Part shown: piece by piece, positions 25,753-34,148 of the stretch
Layout of the letters: each line of letters opens with the position of its first letter
Numbering within the stretch: the stretch's first letter is position 1
Source of the DNA: Clostridium zeae
GTDB lineage: Bacteria > Bacillota > Clostridia > Clostridiales > Clostridiaceae
DNA length: 64,000 bases
Direction: 5' to 3'
Assembly: GCF_017312485.1 (NCBI RefSeq)
Contig: NZ_BMBA01000001.1
Coordinates: 1,626,396-1,690,395 of the forward strand
Position numbers and translations under genes: made by a program
The notes under the pieces: model-generated
Told to the model about the DNA's origin: nothing
Database searches by the model: none
What the model saw: only the letters and a program-made list of their open reading frames with translations

Positions 25753-26229
25753 TTCAATCGCTTTATTTCGAAGGTTTTCTAAATCTTTTATATGTTGTTT
25801 TTCTTCTTCTATTATACTAGTAAGTATCTTATAGTTCTCAGTCCCTATATCAGCTTGTGATTTTACTAAGAGACCTCTTATGCTTAAAACTAGAGATAAT
25901 TGTTCCTTTTGAAATTTCAATGCGATATCTAAAACATCTTTAGTCCTAGTACAATGCAGATTACTCTTTTTTAAGCTTATAAATTCATAAATAAGCTTAG
26001 CAGCTTTATCATAGGTGAAGAAATCTATCTCTATTTCCTTGTTCCCATTAATTTTACTCTTCATCTCTTTGTATCTTTCAGAATGTCTTCCATGCTTTTT
26101 AGCGAAAACTCTTGCTAATATCCTTACTCTTTCGTTAATGTCCTCATTACTAGCTAGTATTAGATATCCTTCTTCCGAATTTTTTTCTATAACAATTAAC
26201 TTTTCCAATAAATCAATAATAGTATACAT
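25747..26229 (-). CDS. Ferritin-like helical-bundle protein of unknown role
   Basis: 160 residues from ATG 26229; the frame continues 15 codons upstream, but a usable GGAG lies ahead of 26229. It is all helical, with EKNSEEGYLILA, ARVFAKKHGRHSERYKEM and ILTSIIEEEKQHIKDLENL in the order of a rubrerythrin-type four-helix bundle. The last helix keeps an ExxH metal motif (EKQH). In the second helix the His is kept (RHSERY) but the position of the Glu of ExxH is His (HGRH), so a di-iron site would be incomplete or altered. No signal peptide. Single gene between two terminator-bounded units. Storage, peroxide defence or a non-metal regulatory bundle are all possible. Confidence 0.6.
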   Translation of the reverse strand: MYTIIDLLEKLIVIEKNSEEGYLILASNEDINERVRILARVFAKKHGRHSERYKEMKSKINGNKEIEIDFFTYDKAAKLIYEFISLKKSNLHCTRTKDVLDIALKFQKEQLSLVLSIRGLLVKSQADIGTENYKILTSIIEEEKQHIKDLENLRNKAIEK

Positions 26230-26299
26230 TTCATAACATCTCCAAAAACATTTGTTCCCTAATAAATTATACACTATTTTTTAAAACTTTCCATACACT

Positions 26300-27859
26300 C
26301 TAATTATATTTTATTTTGTCCATTAGAATATTATTTAGTGCATTAATAAAAGCCATTGCACTAGCTTTTATTATATCTGTATCTATAGCTCTAGAAATAT
26401 AATTTTTCTTATTATGACTTAGGTTAATCGTCACCTTTCCAAGTGCTTCTTTACCTCTTGAAATACTGCTTATTTTATACTCTTTTAAATCTACATCAAG
26501 CTCAGCAACTTCTTTTATAGCTGTATATAAAGCATCTACTGCACCGTTACCTATACTACTCTTTTTGTAAATCTTGTCTCCTCTCTTAAGCTTAACACTG
26601 GCGGAGGGAAAAATACTATTACTTATTACCTGAAGATCTACAAGCTCATAAAGATTTTTACGCTTCTCAATTATTTCATCGCCTAAATCAGTATTTAAAT
26701 CAACAATGTCTTCTATAAGAAAGTAAATATCATAGTCGTATACTTCTTTCTTTAATTCTACTATTTCTTGGAACTTATCAAATATATGATTAAATTCTTC
26801 ATCAGTAAACTTTTCAAATCCCATCTTTATGAGCGCATCTCTAAGTTCACTTTTTCCAGAATGCATGGTCAAGATTATATCTGAGTCTTCTCTTCCTATG
26901 TCTTCTGGATGAATGATTTCATACACATCTCTACTCTTTATCGCACCTGCCTTATGTATACCGGAAGAGTGTTTAAAGGAATTTGCTCCCACAATAGGCT
27001 TATTTGCTGAAACATCTAATCCCATAATATAACTTACAAGACTAGAAGTTTTCTTAATTTCTGTAGTTATTAGGTTAGTATGAGCTTTATAATAATCTTC
27101 ACGTACCTTTAGTGACATAGCTATTTCTTCTATGGCAGCATTACCAGCTCTTTCTCCTACACCATTTATAGTTCCCTCTATCTTGTCCGCACCATTTTTT
27201 ATAGCCGCTAAAGTGTTTGCAGTGGCCAGCCCCATATCATTATGGCAGTGTACGCTCAAGATAATGCTATCATTTAGATTTTTTAATCGGTAATTTATTT
27301 TATTTATCAACTGACCGAATTCCTCTGGAACTCCATAACCAACTGTATCTGCTATATTGATTACTGTAGCACCTGCTTTTACTGCATTTTCTATACTGTT
27401 CCATAGATAATCAAAATCTGCTCTTATTGAGTCTTCAAAAGAAAATTGTACGTCATCACAAAATTTCTTTGCATACTTTATAGCCTCTTCACTTTGTAGC
27501 AATATCTGCTCTCTAGTTTTTCTAAGCTTCTTATTAATGTGTATATCTGAAACTCCTAAAGATATATGAATCAAAGGATTTTCTGCGTACTTTAAGCATT
27601 TATACGCCAGATCTATATCTTCTCTTACAGCTCTTGCTATTGCAGATATTGATGTGTGGCTACCAAGTTTCTTTGAAATGGTCTCTACTGTCTTAAATTC
27701 TTGAGTAGAACTTGCCGGAAAACCTGCATCTATTATATCTACATTTAAATTCTTTAGCTGATCAGCTATTTTTAATTTTTCATACAGATTAAGCTTCACA
27801 CCTTGAACTTGTTCACCATCTCTCAAGGTAGTATCTAGTACCAAAATTTTCTTTGTCAT
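26300..27859 (-). CDS. leuA: 2-isopropylmalate synthase
   Basis: 519 residues from ATG 27859 (GGGGGT 7 nt upstream; the frame extends 14 codons further without a site). Condenses acetyl-CoA with 2-oxoisovalerate, the first committed step of leucine synthesis. DTTLRDGEQ with the metal-binding Asp and catalytic Arg, SVHCHNDMGLA (metal His pair), GTINGVGERAGN and the LeuA-specific HSGKSELRDAL near the end of the barrel. The C-terminal LeuA dimer domain for leucine feedback inhibition spans about 385-519 and ends with IDTDIIKASAMAFINALN. Citramalate or homocitrate synthase are less likely because of that HSGK block. leuBCD are not next to it, and I see no T-box in the short leader. It follows the malic enzyme gene. 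Confidence 0.88.
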   Translation of the reverse strand: MTKKILVLDTTLRDGEQVQGVKLNLYEKLKIADQLKNLNVDIIDAGFPASSTQEFKTVETISKKLGSHTSISAIARAVREDIDLAYKCLKYAENPLIHISLGVSDIHINKKLRKTREQILLQSEEAIKYAKKFCDDVQFSFEDSIRADFDYLWNSIENAVKAGATVINIADTVGYGVPEEFGQLINKINYRLKNLNDSIILSVHCHNDMGLATANTLAAIKNGADKIEGTINGVGERAGNAAIEEIAMSLKVREDYYKAHTNLITTEIKKTSSLVSYIMGLDVSANKPIVGANSFKHSSGIHKAGAIKSRDVYEIIHPEDIGREDSDIILTMHSGKSELRDALIKMGFEKFTDEEFNHIFDKFQEIVELKKEVYDYDIYFLIEDIVDLNTDLGDEIIEKRKNLYELVDLQVISNSIFPSASVKLKRGDKIYKKSSIGNGAVDALYTAIKEVAELDVDLKEYKISSISRGKEALGKVTINLSHNKKNYISRAIDTDIIKASAMAFINALNNILMDKIKYN

Positions 27860-27884
27860 ATATCTAACCCCCAACTTACTATAA

Positions 27885-27917
27885 TAAAAAAATATGCCCA
27901 AATTGATCAGACATATC
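27885..27917 (-). terminator. Weak terminator between malic enzyme and leuA
   Basis: ATATGTC pairs with GGCATAT (one G-T pair) on the minus strand, followed by seven T. The stem is only 7 bp, so partial readthrough into leuA is likely. Confidence 0.4.
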
Positions 27918-27965
27918 TTTTAATTCTTTTATTTTTCTACAGTTTATCTTATTCAATATTGTTTT

Positions 27966-29138
27966 CTAAATTCTAGCAACTCCAGTTTCCCTTGCTGCCT
28001 TAGCAACAGCTTCTGCAACTACTTTTGCTATTCCCTTATCCAAAGCACTTGGAATTACATTATCTGGAGATAAATCCTCTTCCTTAACAAAGTTTGCAAT
28101 AGCATAAGCAGCTGCAATCTTCATTTCTTCATTTATCTCTTTCGCTCTCACATCTAGAGCCCCTCTAAAAATACCTGGAAAAGCTAAAACATTATTGATT
28201 TGATTTGGAAAGTCTGATCTTCCAGTTCCTATAACCTTTATTCCAGCTTCCCTAGCTTCATCTGGCATAATCTCAGGTATAGGATTTGCCATTGCAAAAA
28301 CTATGGCATCCTTATTCATACGTTTTATCATTTCTGGCTTTAATATGCCTGGAGCAGATACCCCTATAAATACATCTGCAGCTACTAATGCATCAGATAA
28401 ACTTCCTTGTATTTTATCAGGATTAGATATCTTTGCTAAAGCTTTTTTAGCATCATCTACGTTTTCTATTCCGTCATATAAAATACCAACTTTATCACAA
28501 GCTATAAGGTTTTTAACACCAAGTGACAATAATAATTTAGCTATTGCTGTTCCAGCAGCACCAGCCCCATTTACTACTACCTTTATATCCTCTATATTTT
28601 TTTTCACTATTTTCAACGCATTTATTACTCCAGATAAAACAACTACAGCTGTTCCATGCTGGTCATCATGAAAAACTGGAATATCCAATTCCTTTTTCAA
28701 TCTTTCCTCTATCTCAAAACATCTTGGAGCAGATATATCTTCCAGATTAATTCCACCAAAACCTGGAGCAATAAGCTTCACCGTCTTAACAATATCATCA
28801 GGATCTTTAGAATCTAGTGCTATAGGAAATGCATCAACTCCTGCAAATTCTTTAAAAAGAATAGCTTTCCCTTCCATAACTGGAAGTCCCGCTTCTGGTC
28901 CTATATCTCCAAGTCCTAACACAGCCGTTCCATCAGTTACAACTGCAACTAGGTTTCCTTTCGCAGTATATTTGTATACATCATCTTTATTTTCATGAAT
29001 TTTTTTACAAGGCTCAGCTACTCCTGGAGTATAAGCAATACTTAGTTCGTCTCTTGTTTCAACCTTTAGTTTGGATATAACTTCTATCTTTCCCCTATTC
29101 TCTTCGTGTACCTTTAGGCTTTCTTCAAAATAATTCAT
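27966..29138 (-). CDS. NAD(P)-dependent malic enzyme (short, bacterial type)
   Basis: 390 residues from ATG 29138 (GGAGGAG 7 nt upstream). Oxidatively decarboxylates malate to pyruvate. The catalytic N-terminal domain has SIAYTPGVAEPC (catalytic Tyr), AVVTDGTAVLGLGDIGPEAG, MEGKAILFKEFAG (catalytic Lys) and DISAPRCFEIE with metal ligands, and IPVFHDDQHGTA links to the NAD(P)-binding domain, which has VVVNGAGAAGTAIAKLL. The length is that of the malic enzymes without a C-terminal phosphotransacetylase domain. It precedes leuA on the same strand with a weak terminator between, so pyruvate supply and leucine synthesis may be partly co-expressed. Confidence 0.92.
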   Translation of the reverse strand: MNYFEESLKVHEENRGKIEVISKLKVETRDELSIAYTPGVAEPCKKIHENKDDVYKYTAKGNLVAVVTDGTAVLGLGDIGPEAGLPVMEGKAILFKEFAGVDAFPIALDSKDPDDIVKTVKLIAPGFGGINLEDISAPRCFEIEERLKKELDIPVFHDDQHGTAVVVLSGVINALKIVKKNIEDIKVVVNGAGAAGTAIAKLLLSLGVKNLIACDKVGILYDGIENVDDAKKALAKISNPDKIQGSLSDALVAADVFIGVSAPGILKPEMIKRMNKDAIVFAMANPIPEIMPDEAREAGIKVIGTGRSDFPNQINNVLAFPGIFRGALDVRAKEINEEMKIAAAYAIANFVKEEDLSPDNVIPSALDKGIAKVVAEAVAKAARETGVARI

Positions 29139-29253
29139 TACTTGTCTCCTCCCACAAATTAGTCTTTTCAATAAAGATAAACACTAATTTTACGTATTAA
29201 AAGCTCTGCCTCTTTAATATTACTTAAAAAATAAATTTATTTCTATAGCAAAC

Positions 29254-29303
29254 ACCTATATTTTTAAGAAAAAGATAAAATTCTTAAATATAGGTAATTT
29301 TTC
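29254..29303. terminator. Terminator-like hairpin after the MgtC-like gene
   Basis: ACCTATATTTTTAAGAA pairs (with a two-base bulge) with TTCTTAAATATAGGT. The T-run is on the plus-strand side, so the direction is unclear; it lies just downstream of the minus-strand gene ending at 29312. Confidence 0.4.
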
Positions 29304-29311
29304 TTACTGTT

Positions 29312-29983
29312 TTATACTTCTACCGATCTTACATTTTTATCACTTTCTATAATATCAACTATATCAATAGGAGTAACAGATGCATTAATTTTAACTACTA
29401 TTTTTAAATCTATCAATTCATCTTCATGTCTTTTTAATATCTTAATCTTTAAGATATTAATTCCGTTATTCTTCAATCTTTCATTTATATCTTTTACCAC
29501 TTTTTCATGATTTACAGCTGTTATATTAATCTGTGCTACTTTGGGAGATGACAACCATTTATAGTCTCTATGAAGAACTGTCTGACCTATTATAATTATA
29601 ATTGTAGCAGCAAATCCAACGGAATATATTCCAGCACCAACAGCCATTCCGATACCTGCTGTTACCCATATACCTGCAGCAGTGGTAAGCCCCCTAATAG
29701 TATTTTTTTGCATAAATATTGCTCCAGCACCTAAGAAACCAACTCCACTGACAATCTGTGCAGCTATTCTGGTTGGATCAATTGGTACTTTTAAAAGCTC
29801 AGCCTGATCTTGAAAGCCATATTTTGAAATTATCATCATCAATGCAGCCCCAAGGGCAACAATGAAATGAGTTCTTATTCCCGCTTCCTTCATTCTACTT
29901 TTTCTTTCCCAACCCACGAGTATGCCACAAAAAGAAGCTAAAAGAAGCTTAAGTAGTTGATCTAACATTAGATTGTAATCCAT
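29312..29983 (-). CDS. MgtC/SapB family inner membrane protein
   Basis: 223 residues. Four to five membrane helices with the MgtC signature GWERKSRMKEAGIRTHFIVA, then IAAQIVSGVGFLGAGAIF and GLTTAAGIWVTAGIGMAVG. The C-terminal soluble domain (about 145-223) has the ACT-like pattern INITAVNHEKVVKDINERL...VKINA seen in longer MgtC homologues. In pathogens MgtC limits F-type ATPase and supports growth at low Mg2+; in clostridia the role is unknown. It lies 19 nt after the diguanylate cyclase gene and probably shares its mRNA. No Mg2+ leader (M-box) was seen. Confidence 0.88.
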   Translation of the reverse strand: MDYNLMLDQLLKLLLASFCGILVGWERKSRMKEAGIRTHFIVALGAALMMIISKYGFQDQAELLKVPIDPTRIAAQIVSGVGFLGAGAIFMQKNTIRGLTTAAGIWVTAGIGMAVGAGIYSVGFAATIIIIIGQTVLHRDYKWLSSPKVAQINITAVNHEKVVKDINERLKNNGINILKIKILKRHEDELIDLKIVVKINASVTPIDIVDIIESDKNVRSVEV

Positions 29984-30002
29984 TATATCACCTTACCTGT
30001 TA

Positions 30003-31709
30003 TTAATCTCTAGCTCTAACTTTCTTTTCTTTTTTCACTAAATACATTGCTGTATCTGCCTTACTTATAAGCTCATCAAGTTCCTTTCCTTCATTAGGAT
30101 ATGTTACATACCCTATACTTGCTCCTACACTGCATCTATCATCACTTAAGCTTAAAGGTTGTTCAATGGATTCCTCTATCATATTAATATATTCCTTAAC
30201 ATCTTCTATTTGAAAAATGCCTTTTAGAATTATTGTAAACTCATCTCCGCCTAATCTACACACAATTCCTTTCTTGTTTACTGTTTCCACCAATCTCTTA
30301 GCAATTTCTTTTAGAACTATATCTCCTATTTGATGACCTAAATTGTCATTAATCCATTTAAATCTATCCAAATCTAAAAATAAAAGAGTGAACTTGCCAT
30401 CTACCTCTCTGCATTCTTCTATGGTCTCTTGCAGTTTTTTCATAAAAAAAGCCCTATTTGGTACCCCAGTTAGCCAATCATGATTAGCTACCTTTTCCGA
30501 TAAAGCTCTTGCCTTTTCAACTTCGTAATAATTGTCAATGAGTTTATCCAGCATCTTATTTACAGAATCCCCTATCTCCTTTACTTCATCCTTGCATTCT
30601 AGTTGTATTCTACCAGATAAATCCCCCTTTGCTATTCTTCCCGCAGCTGATTTTATAGATAAAATACTTCCTAAGATAGACTTATAGAAACCTACAAAAA
30701 GATAAATTATGAAAAACAAAATAGTAAAAATTATGAGTGTTATTATATTTCTACTTAATTCTAATTGTTTTATTTGTTCGTTATAGTCAATTTGAAGCAT
30801 ACTAGCCTCAGTTAATGATAATTTATCAATCCTTCCAAGCATATCTGTTGCATAACTAAAATAACTTTCAGCGTCAATTGTTATATTCTTTGTAGAAAGC
30901 AGATTATTATTTAGACTATAAATAAACTCTTCAGCACCCTCTACAGCTTCTTTATAATATTGTTCTACAAATTCCTTATTTGATGTGTGATTTGATATTA
31001 TCTGCATGCTTTTTTCAGTATCTTTTAGTTCCTGCTTTATAAGCTTAGTTATAAATTCTAGTGACTCTCTATCATACGCCGTTAAACTTTTCTTTGCTAC
31101 AGATCTAGTCCCAATTGCTCTTACCTCTCCCATTTGTTCTGTTATCTGAGGGAGTACATTTATTAAGTTATCAGCTAAATAATAGTTCTCTATCTTACTT
31201 TGTATCCTTAACTCTGAAATATCTGCAACATACTGAACTAAATCATTTATGTCTCCAATTAATTTTGTATGCTCTTCAAAGGATTTTTCTAACGGTGAAA
31301 AATTTAAGTTATTCTTTACCTCAATCCATTCCTTATCCAACAAGTTCCATTTATCCTGAACCTTTAGCTGTGGGTCATACCGTTTGTTTAGTTCTAATAT
31401 CTTTTCTATATCAAGATTTATATTATCTTCATTTTTTTCTATGAATCTCTGAAAATCTGCATCTCCGCTTAGAAAAACCGTAACTAACCCTCTATGTTTT
31501 TGGATATCCGTAGTGAGGTTGTTTAAAGCTATATTGTACTCTAAGCCTATTTTTTGTTTTTTTGCATAATCCAGCTGCTTACTTATTTGCAGTATAAACA
31601 TTCCCATCATTATAGACATGGGCAAAAGAATTATTGCAAATATTAAGGCAAATTTTTTTATATAAGTTAGGTTTCCCATTAATCTAATCGATGGTTTTAG
31701 TAAATGCAA
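30003..31709 (-). CDS. Membrane diguanylate cyclase with NIT-like sensor and HAMP
   Basis: 568 residues, starting with TTG at 31709; GGAGGGG is 7-8 nt upstream of it, and the ATG 10 codons later lacks a site. Membrane helix about 20-42, then a helical extracellular domain that begins NIALNNLTTDIQKHRGLVTV, a pattern like the nitrate/nitrite-sensing NIT domain, a second membrane helix at about 320-342, HAMP about 343-398, and a GGDEF domain to the end with WLTGVPNRAFF and CRLGGDEF intact. The inhibitory I-site RxxD is missing (NKKG at that place), so product inhibition by c-di-GMP would be weak. The ligand is not certain. Followed after 19 nt by the MgtC-like gene. Confidence 0.88.
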   Translation of the reverse strand: MHLLKPSIRLMGNLTYIKKFALIFAIILLPMSIMMGMFILQISKQLDYAKKQKIGLEYNIALNNLTTDIQKHRGLVTVFLSGDADFQRFIEKNEDNINLDIEKILELNKRYDPQLKVQDKWNLLDKEWIEVKNNLNFSPLEKSFEEHTKLIGDINDLVQYVADISELRIQSKIENYYLADNLINVLPQITEQMGEVRAIGTRSVAKKSLTAYDRESLEFITKLIKQELKDTEKSMQIISNHTSNKEFVEQYYKEAVEGAEEFIYSLNNNLLSTKNITIDAESYFSYATDMLGRIDKLSLTEASMLQIDYNEQIKQLELSRNIITLIIFTILFFIIYLFVGFYKSILGSILSIKSAAGRIAKGDLSGRIQLECKDEVKEIGDSVNKMLDKLIDNYYEVEKARALSEKVANHDWLTGVPNRAFFMKKLQETIEECREVDGKFTLLFLDLDRFKWINDNLGHQIGDIVLKEIAKRLVETVNKKGIVCRLGGDEFTIILKGIFQIEDVKEYINMIEESIEQPLSLSDDRCSVGASIGYVTYPNEGKELDELISKADTAMYLVKKEKKVRARD

Positions 31710-31911
31710 CTATTTCCCCTCCATAGTCTTTTTTATATTATCGATTGTATTTTAATATAATTTTATATATTTAAAAATTATATCCCACTATCCTCAAATT
31801 TAATAATAGCTCTATTAATATCCAACTGGTTACCTAAATAAAATTAGTAGTTAAATCTAACAAATCTAGTATTAATTTTCCTTATACTTCACTATAAATT
31901 ATAATAACACA

Positions 31912-31972
31912 AAAAACCACTATCAGTTCATATAATTGCATAAAGCTTTACAAGAACATGATAATGGCTTTT
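31912..31972 (-). terminator. Long-loop intrinsic terminator of the YhgE/Pip operon
   Basis: AACCACTATCA-GTTC pairs with GAAC-TGATAATGGCTT (about 30-nt loop); the A-run at 31911-31917 gives a minus-strand T-run. Confidence 0.6.
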
Positions 31973-31973
31973 T

Positions 31974-34130
31974 TTAAATACCTGCTTCTTTAAATTTGTG
32001 CTCCATAAATTCAGTTAGTTTATGAAATGGCTTTTTAAGTATCACAAGCATTAGAAAAATTAGAGCAAACATAGCTAATGCACTGAAATTTTTATAAACT
32101 GCATCCCAAACTGGGCCTGCTATGGCTTCTCTAAATCCATTTATTGCATAGGTAAAAGGCCATAAAGGCTGCAATACGCCAAATATTTTCGGATTAGTTT
32201 GTATAGGATATATACCTCCAGCACCAGCAATTTGAAATACCATTATTACTACTGCTACAGCTTTACCTACATTTCCAAAGATAGAGACTAAAGTAAAAAT
32301 TATTATAGTAAAGGTTACTGCAGAAAGTAGTGCAAATATAATCATTAATCTCATGTCTACTGCATTAACACCTAATATATATTTATCTCCCAAAGTTACT
32401 ATTACTGCTTGAATCATAGAAATCATAAGAAAAAGTAGCATCTTCCCAAAATGTTTCTGCACCAGATTCATCTTTTCTTCAGCTTCAAAATCTTTTGCTT
32501 CTACAGTTAGTAATGATGATAATAGCAAAGCTCCAACCCATATTGCAAGTACTGTATAAAATGGAGTAAGCCCTATTCCAAAAATTCCAGCATCGTATAC
32601 CTCTATTTCTTTTACATCTATTGGAGACGATATAAAACCAGCTATCTCATCTGGATTCATCTTCATTAGTTTAATTATTTGATCAATATTATCATTATTT
32701 AGATCCTTCATTTTATCACTTAATTTATTCAATTCTATCTGAAGCGATGAAAGTTTGCTATTAAGATCATTTGCTTGATCAACCGTCGCTTTGCTGCTAG
32801 CTATGCCAAAATTGGCTAAAGCATCTAATTGAGGTACTATAACCTTTGTAGATTCTAAGACTGAATTTATATTATCTAGATTTGCTGTCATCCCATCAGC
32901 AATAGCATTCATAACTCCAATTGCACTGGAATAAAAACTGTTTGAGATACTAACAACCTGATTTGTTAATTCATTACTTACCTTAGATATCTGATCTAAT
33001 GATGTATTAATGCTATCTTTTGTTGCTCCATTATTTATAGAAGACTTCAAATTATTAAGATTTGTTTTTTCTGTTCCAATTATAATCTTAAGAGTTTTTA
33101 ATGAGTTTATAAGTGAAGTAATCTGGCTATTAGGATGACTTTCATTTAATGCCTCTAAACTTTTAATATCTGCATCTACCAATTTATCTAAGGAATCCAT
33201 TATATTGGACATTTCACCTAGGATTGTGGTGAAATTATCTGTACTTGTTCCGTTATTAATATCCCTCAATTTTTGTAAAAGAGCTTGATTTTGGCTATTT
33301 ATATTTTCAATTCTTCCTATGTCGCTGTTTAAGGTTGAGGCTAGTGAATTTATACTTTGTTTAGTTGATATTGTTAGTTCCTTACTTGCCTCAGTAGCCT
33401 TTTGCAAACTATTTATCTGCTCTGTTATTTTAGGTAATTTAGTTTTTACATCGCCTAAATACTTCTGAAGCGCCTCTGAATTAGAATTTGCCTCTGTTAT
33501 GTACTTTTTTATCCCTTCTACATCGCTACTAGCTTGTGAAACTGTGTCTTTTAATTGAATTATCTGAGCTTTATTTACATTAAATTCTTCTCCAACTGAA
33601 TTTATAGTCTTTAAAGCCTCTTTGTTTACAGTATCAACAAAGTTACTTTTGATACTTTTTGCTACTTGATCTTTTGCTGCATTAGTAATCTTAGCAGCTA
33701 TAGCATTTAGCTTCTGGTTTACTCTATACACTATATCAGGTTTCTTTGGTGTCACTGTGGTAAGGCTTACAAGTCCTTTTGAAAAATCAGAAGGTATCTC
33801 TATAAGAGCATAATATTTTCCTTCATTAAGCCCATAATTTCCTTGCCACTGATCTACAAAGACCCAACCAATTGATTTGTTTTTCTTTAATTCTGTAACT
33901 ATCTGCTCTCCTGCATTTATATTTTTACCATTAAAAGTTGTACCTTCATCATTATTTACTATAGCTACTGGTAGATTCCCTGTATTAGCATACGGATCCC
34001 AGCAGGCCTTTATATTTATCCATGCATAAAGAGATGGTAATACACATAGCCCAATTACTATAGCTAAAGCTGCAGGATTTTTGACTATAGTTCTTAGATC
34101 TCTTTTAAATACTTTAAAAACTTTTCCCAT
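31974..34130 (-). CDS. YhgE/Pip family membrane protein, second copy
   Basis: 718 residues. One N-terminal membrane helix (ALAIVIGLCVLPSLYAWINI) and the family motif NIKACWDPYANTGNLPVAIV, then NNDEGTTFNGK; about 450 residues of extracellular alpha-helical/coiled-coil region with many Leu/Asn heptads; then five membrane helices from about 525, with the ABC-2-like AGGIYPIQ...LQPLWPFTYAINGFREAI. Homologues include the Lactococcus phage infection protein Pip and B. subtilis YhgE, and the C-terminal helices resemble ABC-2/EsaA exporters, but the molecular job is unclear. It lies 18 bp behind a paralogue of the same length and likely works with it. A terminator follows at once. Confidence 0.88.
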   Translation of the reverse strand: MGKVFKVFKRDLRTIVKNPAALAIVIGLCVLPSLYAWINIKACWDPYANTGNLPVAIVNNDEGTTFNGKNINAGEQIVTELKKNKSIGWVFVDQWQGNYGLNEGKYYALIEIPSDFSKGLVSLTTVTPKKPDIVYRVNQKLNAIAAKITNAAKDQVAKSIKSNFVDTVNKEALKTINSVGEEFNVNKAQIIQLKDTVSQASSDVEGIKKYITEANSNSEALQKYLGDVKTKLPKITEQINSLQKATEASKELTISTKQSINSLASTLNSDIGRIENINSQNQALLQKLRDINNGTSTDNFTTILGEMSNIMDSLDKLVDADIKSLEALNESHPNSQITSLINSLKTLKIIIGTEKTNLNNLKSSINNGATKDSINTSLDQISKVSNELTNQVVSISNSFYSSAIGVMNAIADGMTANLDNINSVLESTKVIVPQLDALANFGIASSKATVDQANDLNSKLSSLQIELNKLSDKMKDLNNDNIDQIIKLMKMNPDEIAGFISSPIDVKEIEVYDAGIFGIGLTPFYTVLAIWVGALLLSSLLTVEAKDFEAEEKMNLVQKHFGKMLLFLMISMIQAVIVTLGDKYILGVNAVDMRLMIIFALLSAVTFTIIIFTLVSIFGNVGKAVAVVIMVFQIAGAGGIYPIQTNPKIFGVLQPLWPFTYAINGFREAIAGPVWDAVYKNFSALAMFALIFLMLVILKKPFHKLTEFMEHKFKEAGI

Positions 34131-34148
34131 AACTCGCTCCTTCTACTC

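Noticed and set aside
26300-27859. Homocitrate or citramalate synthase
   Set aside because: The HSGK block and the C-terminal LeuA dimer domain favour 2-isopropylmalate synthase.
27860-27965. T-box or leucine leader before leuA
   Set aside because: The 106-bp gap is too short, lacks the T-box TGG-type sequence and holds only a weak terminator.
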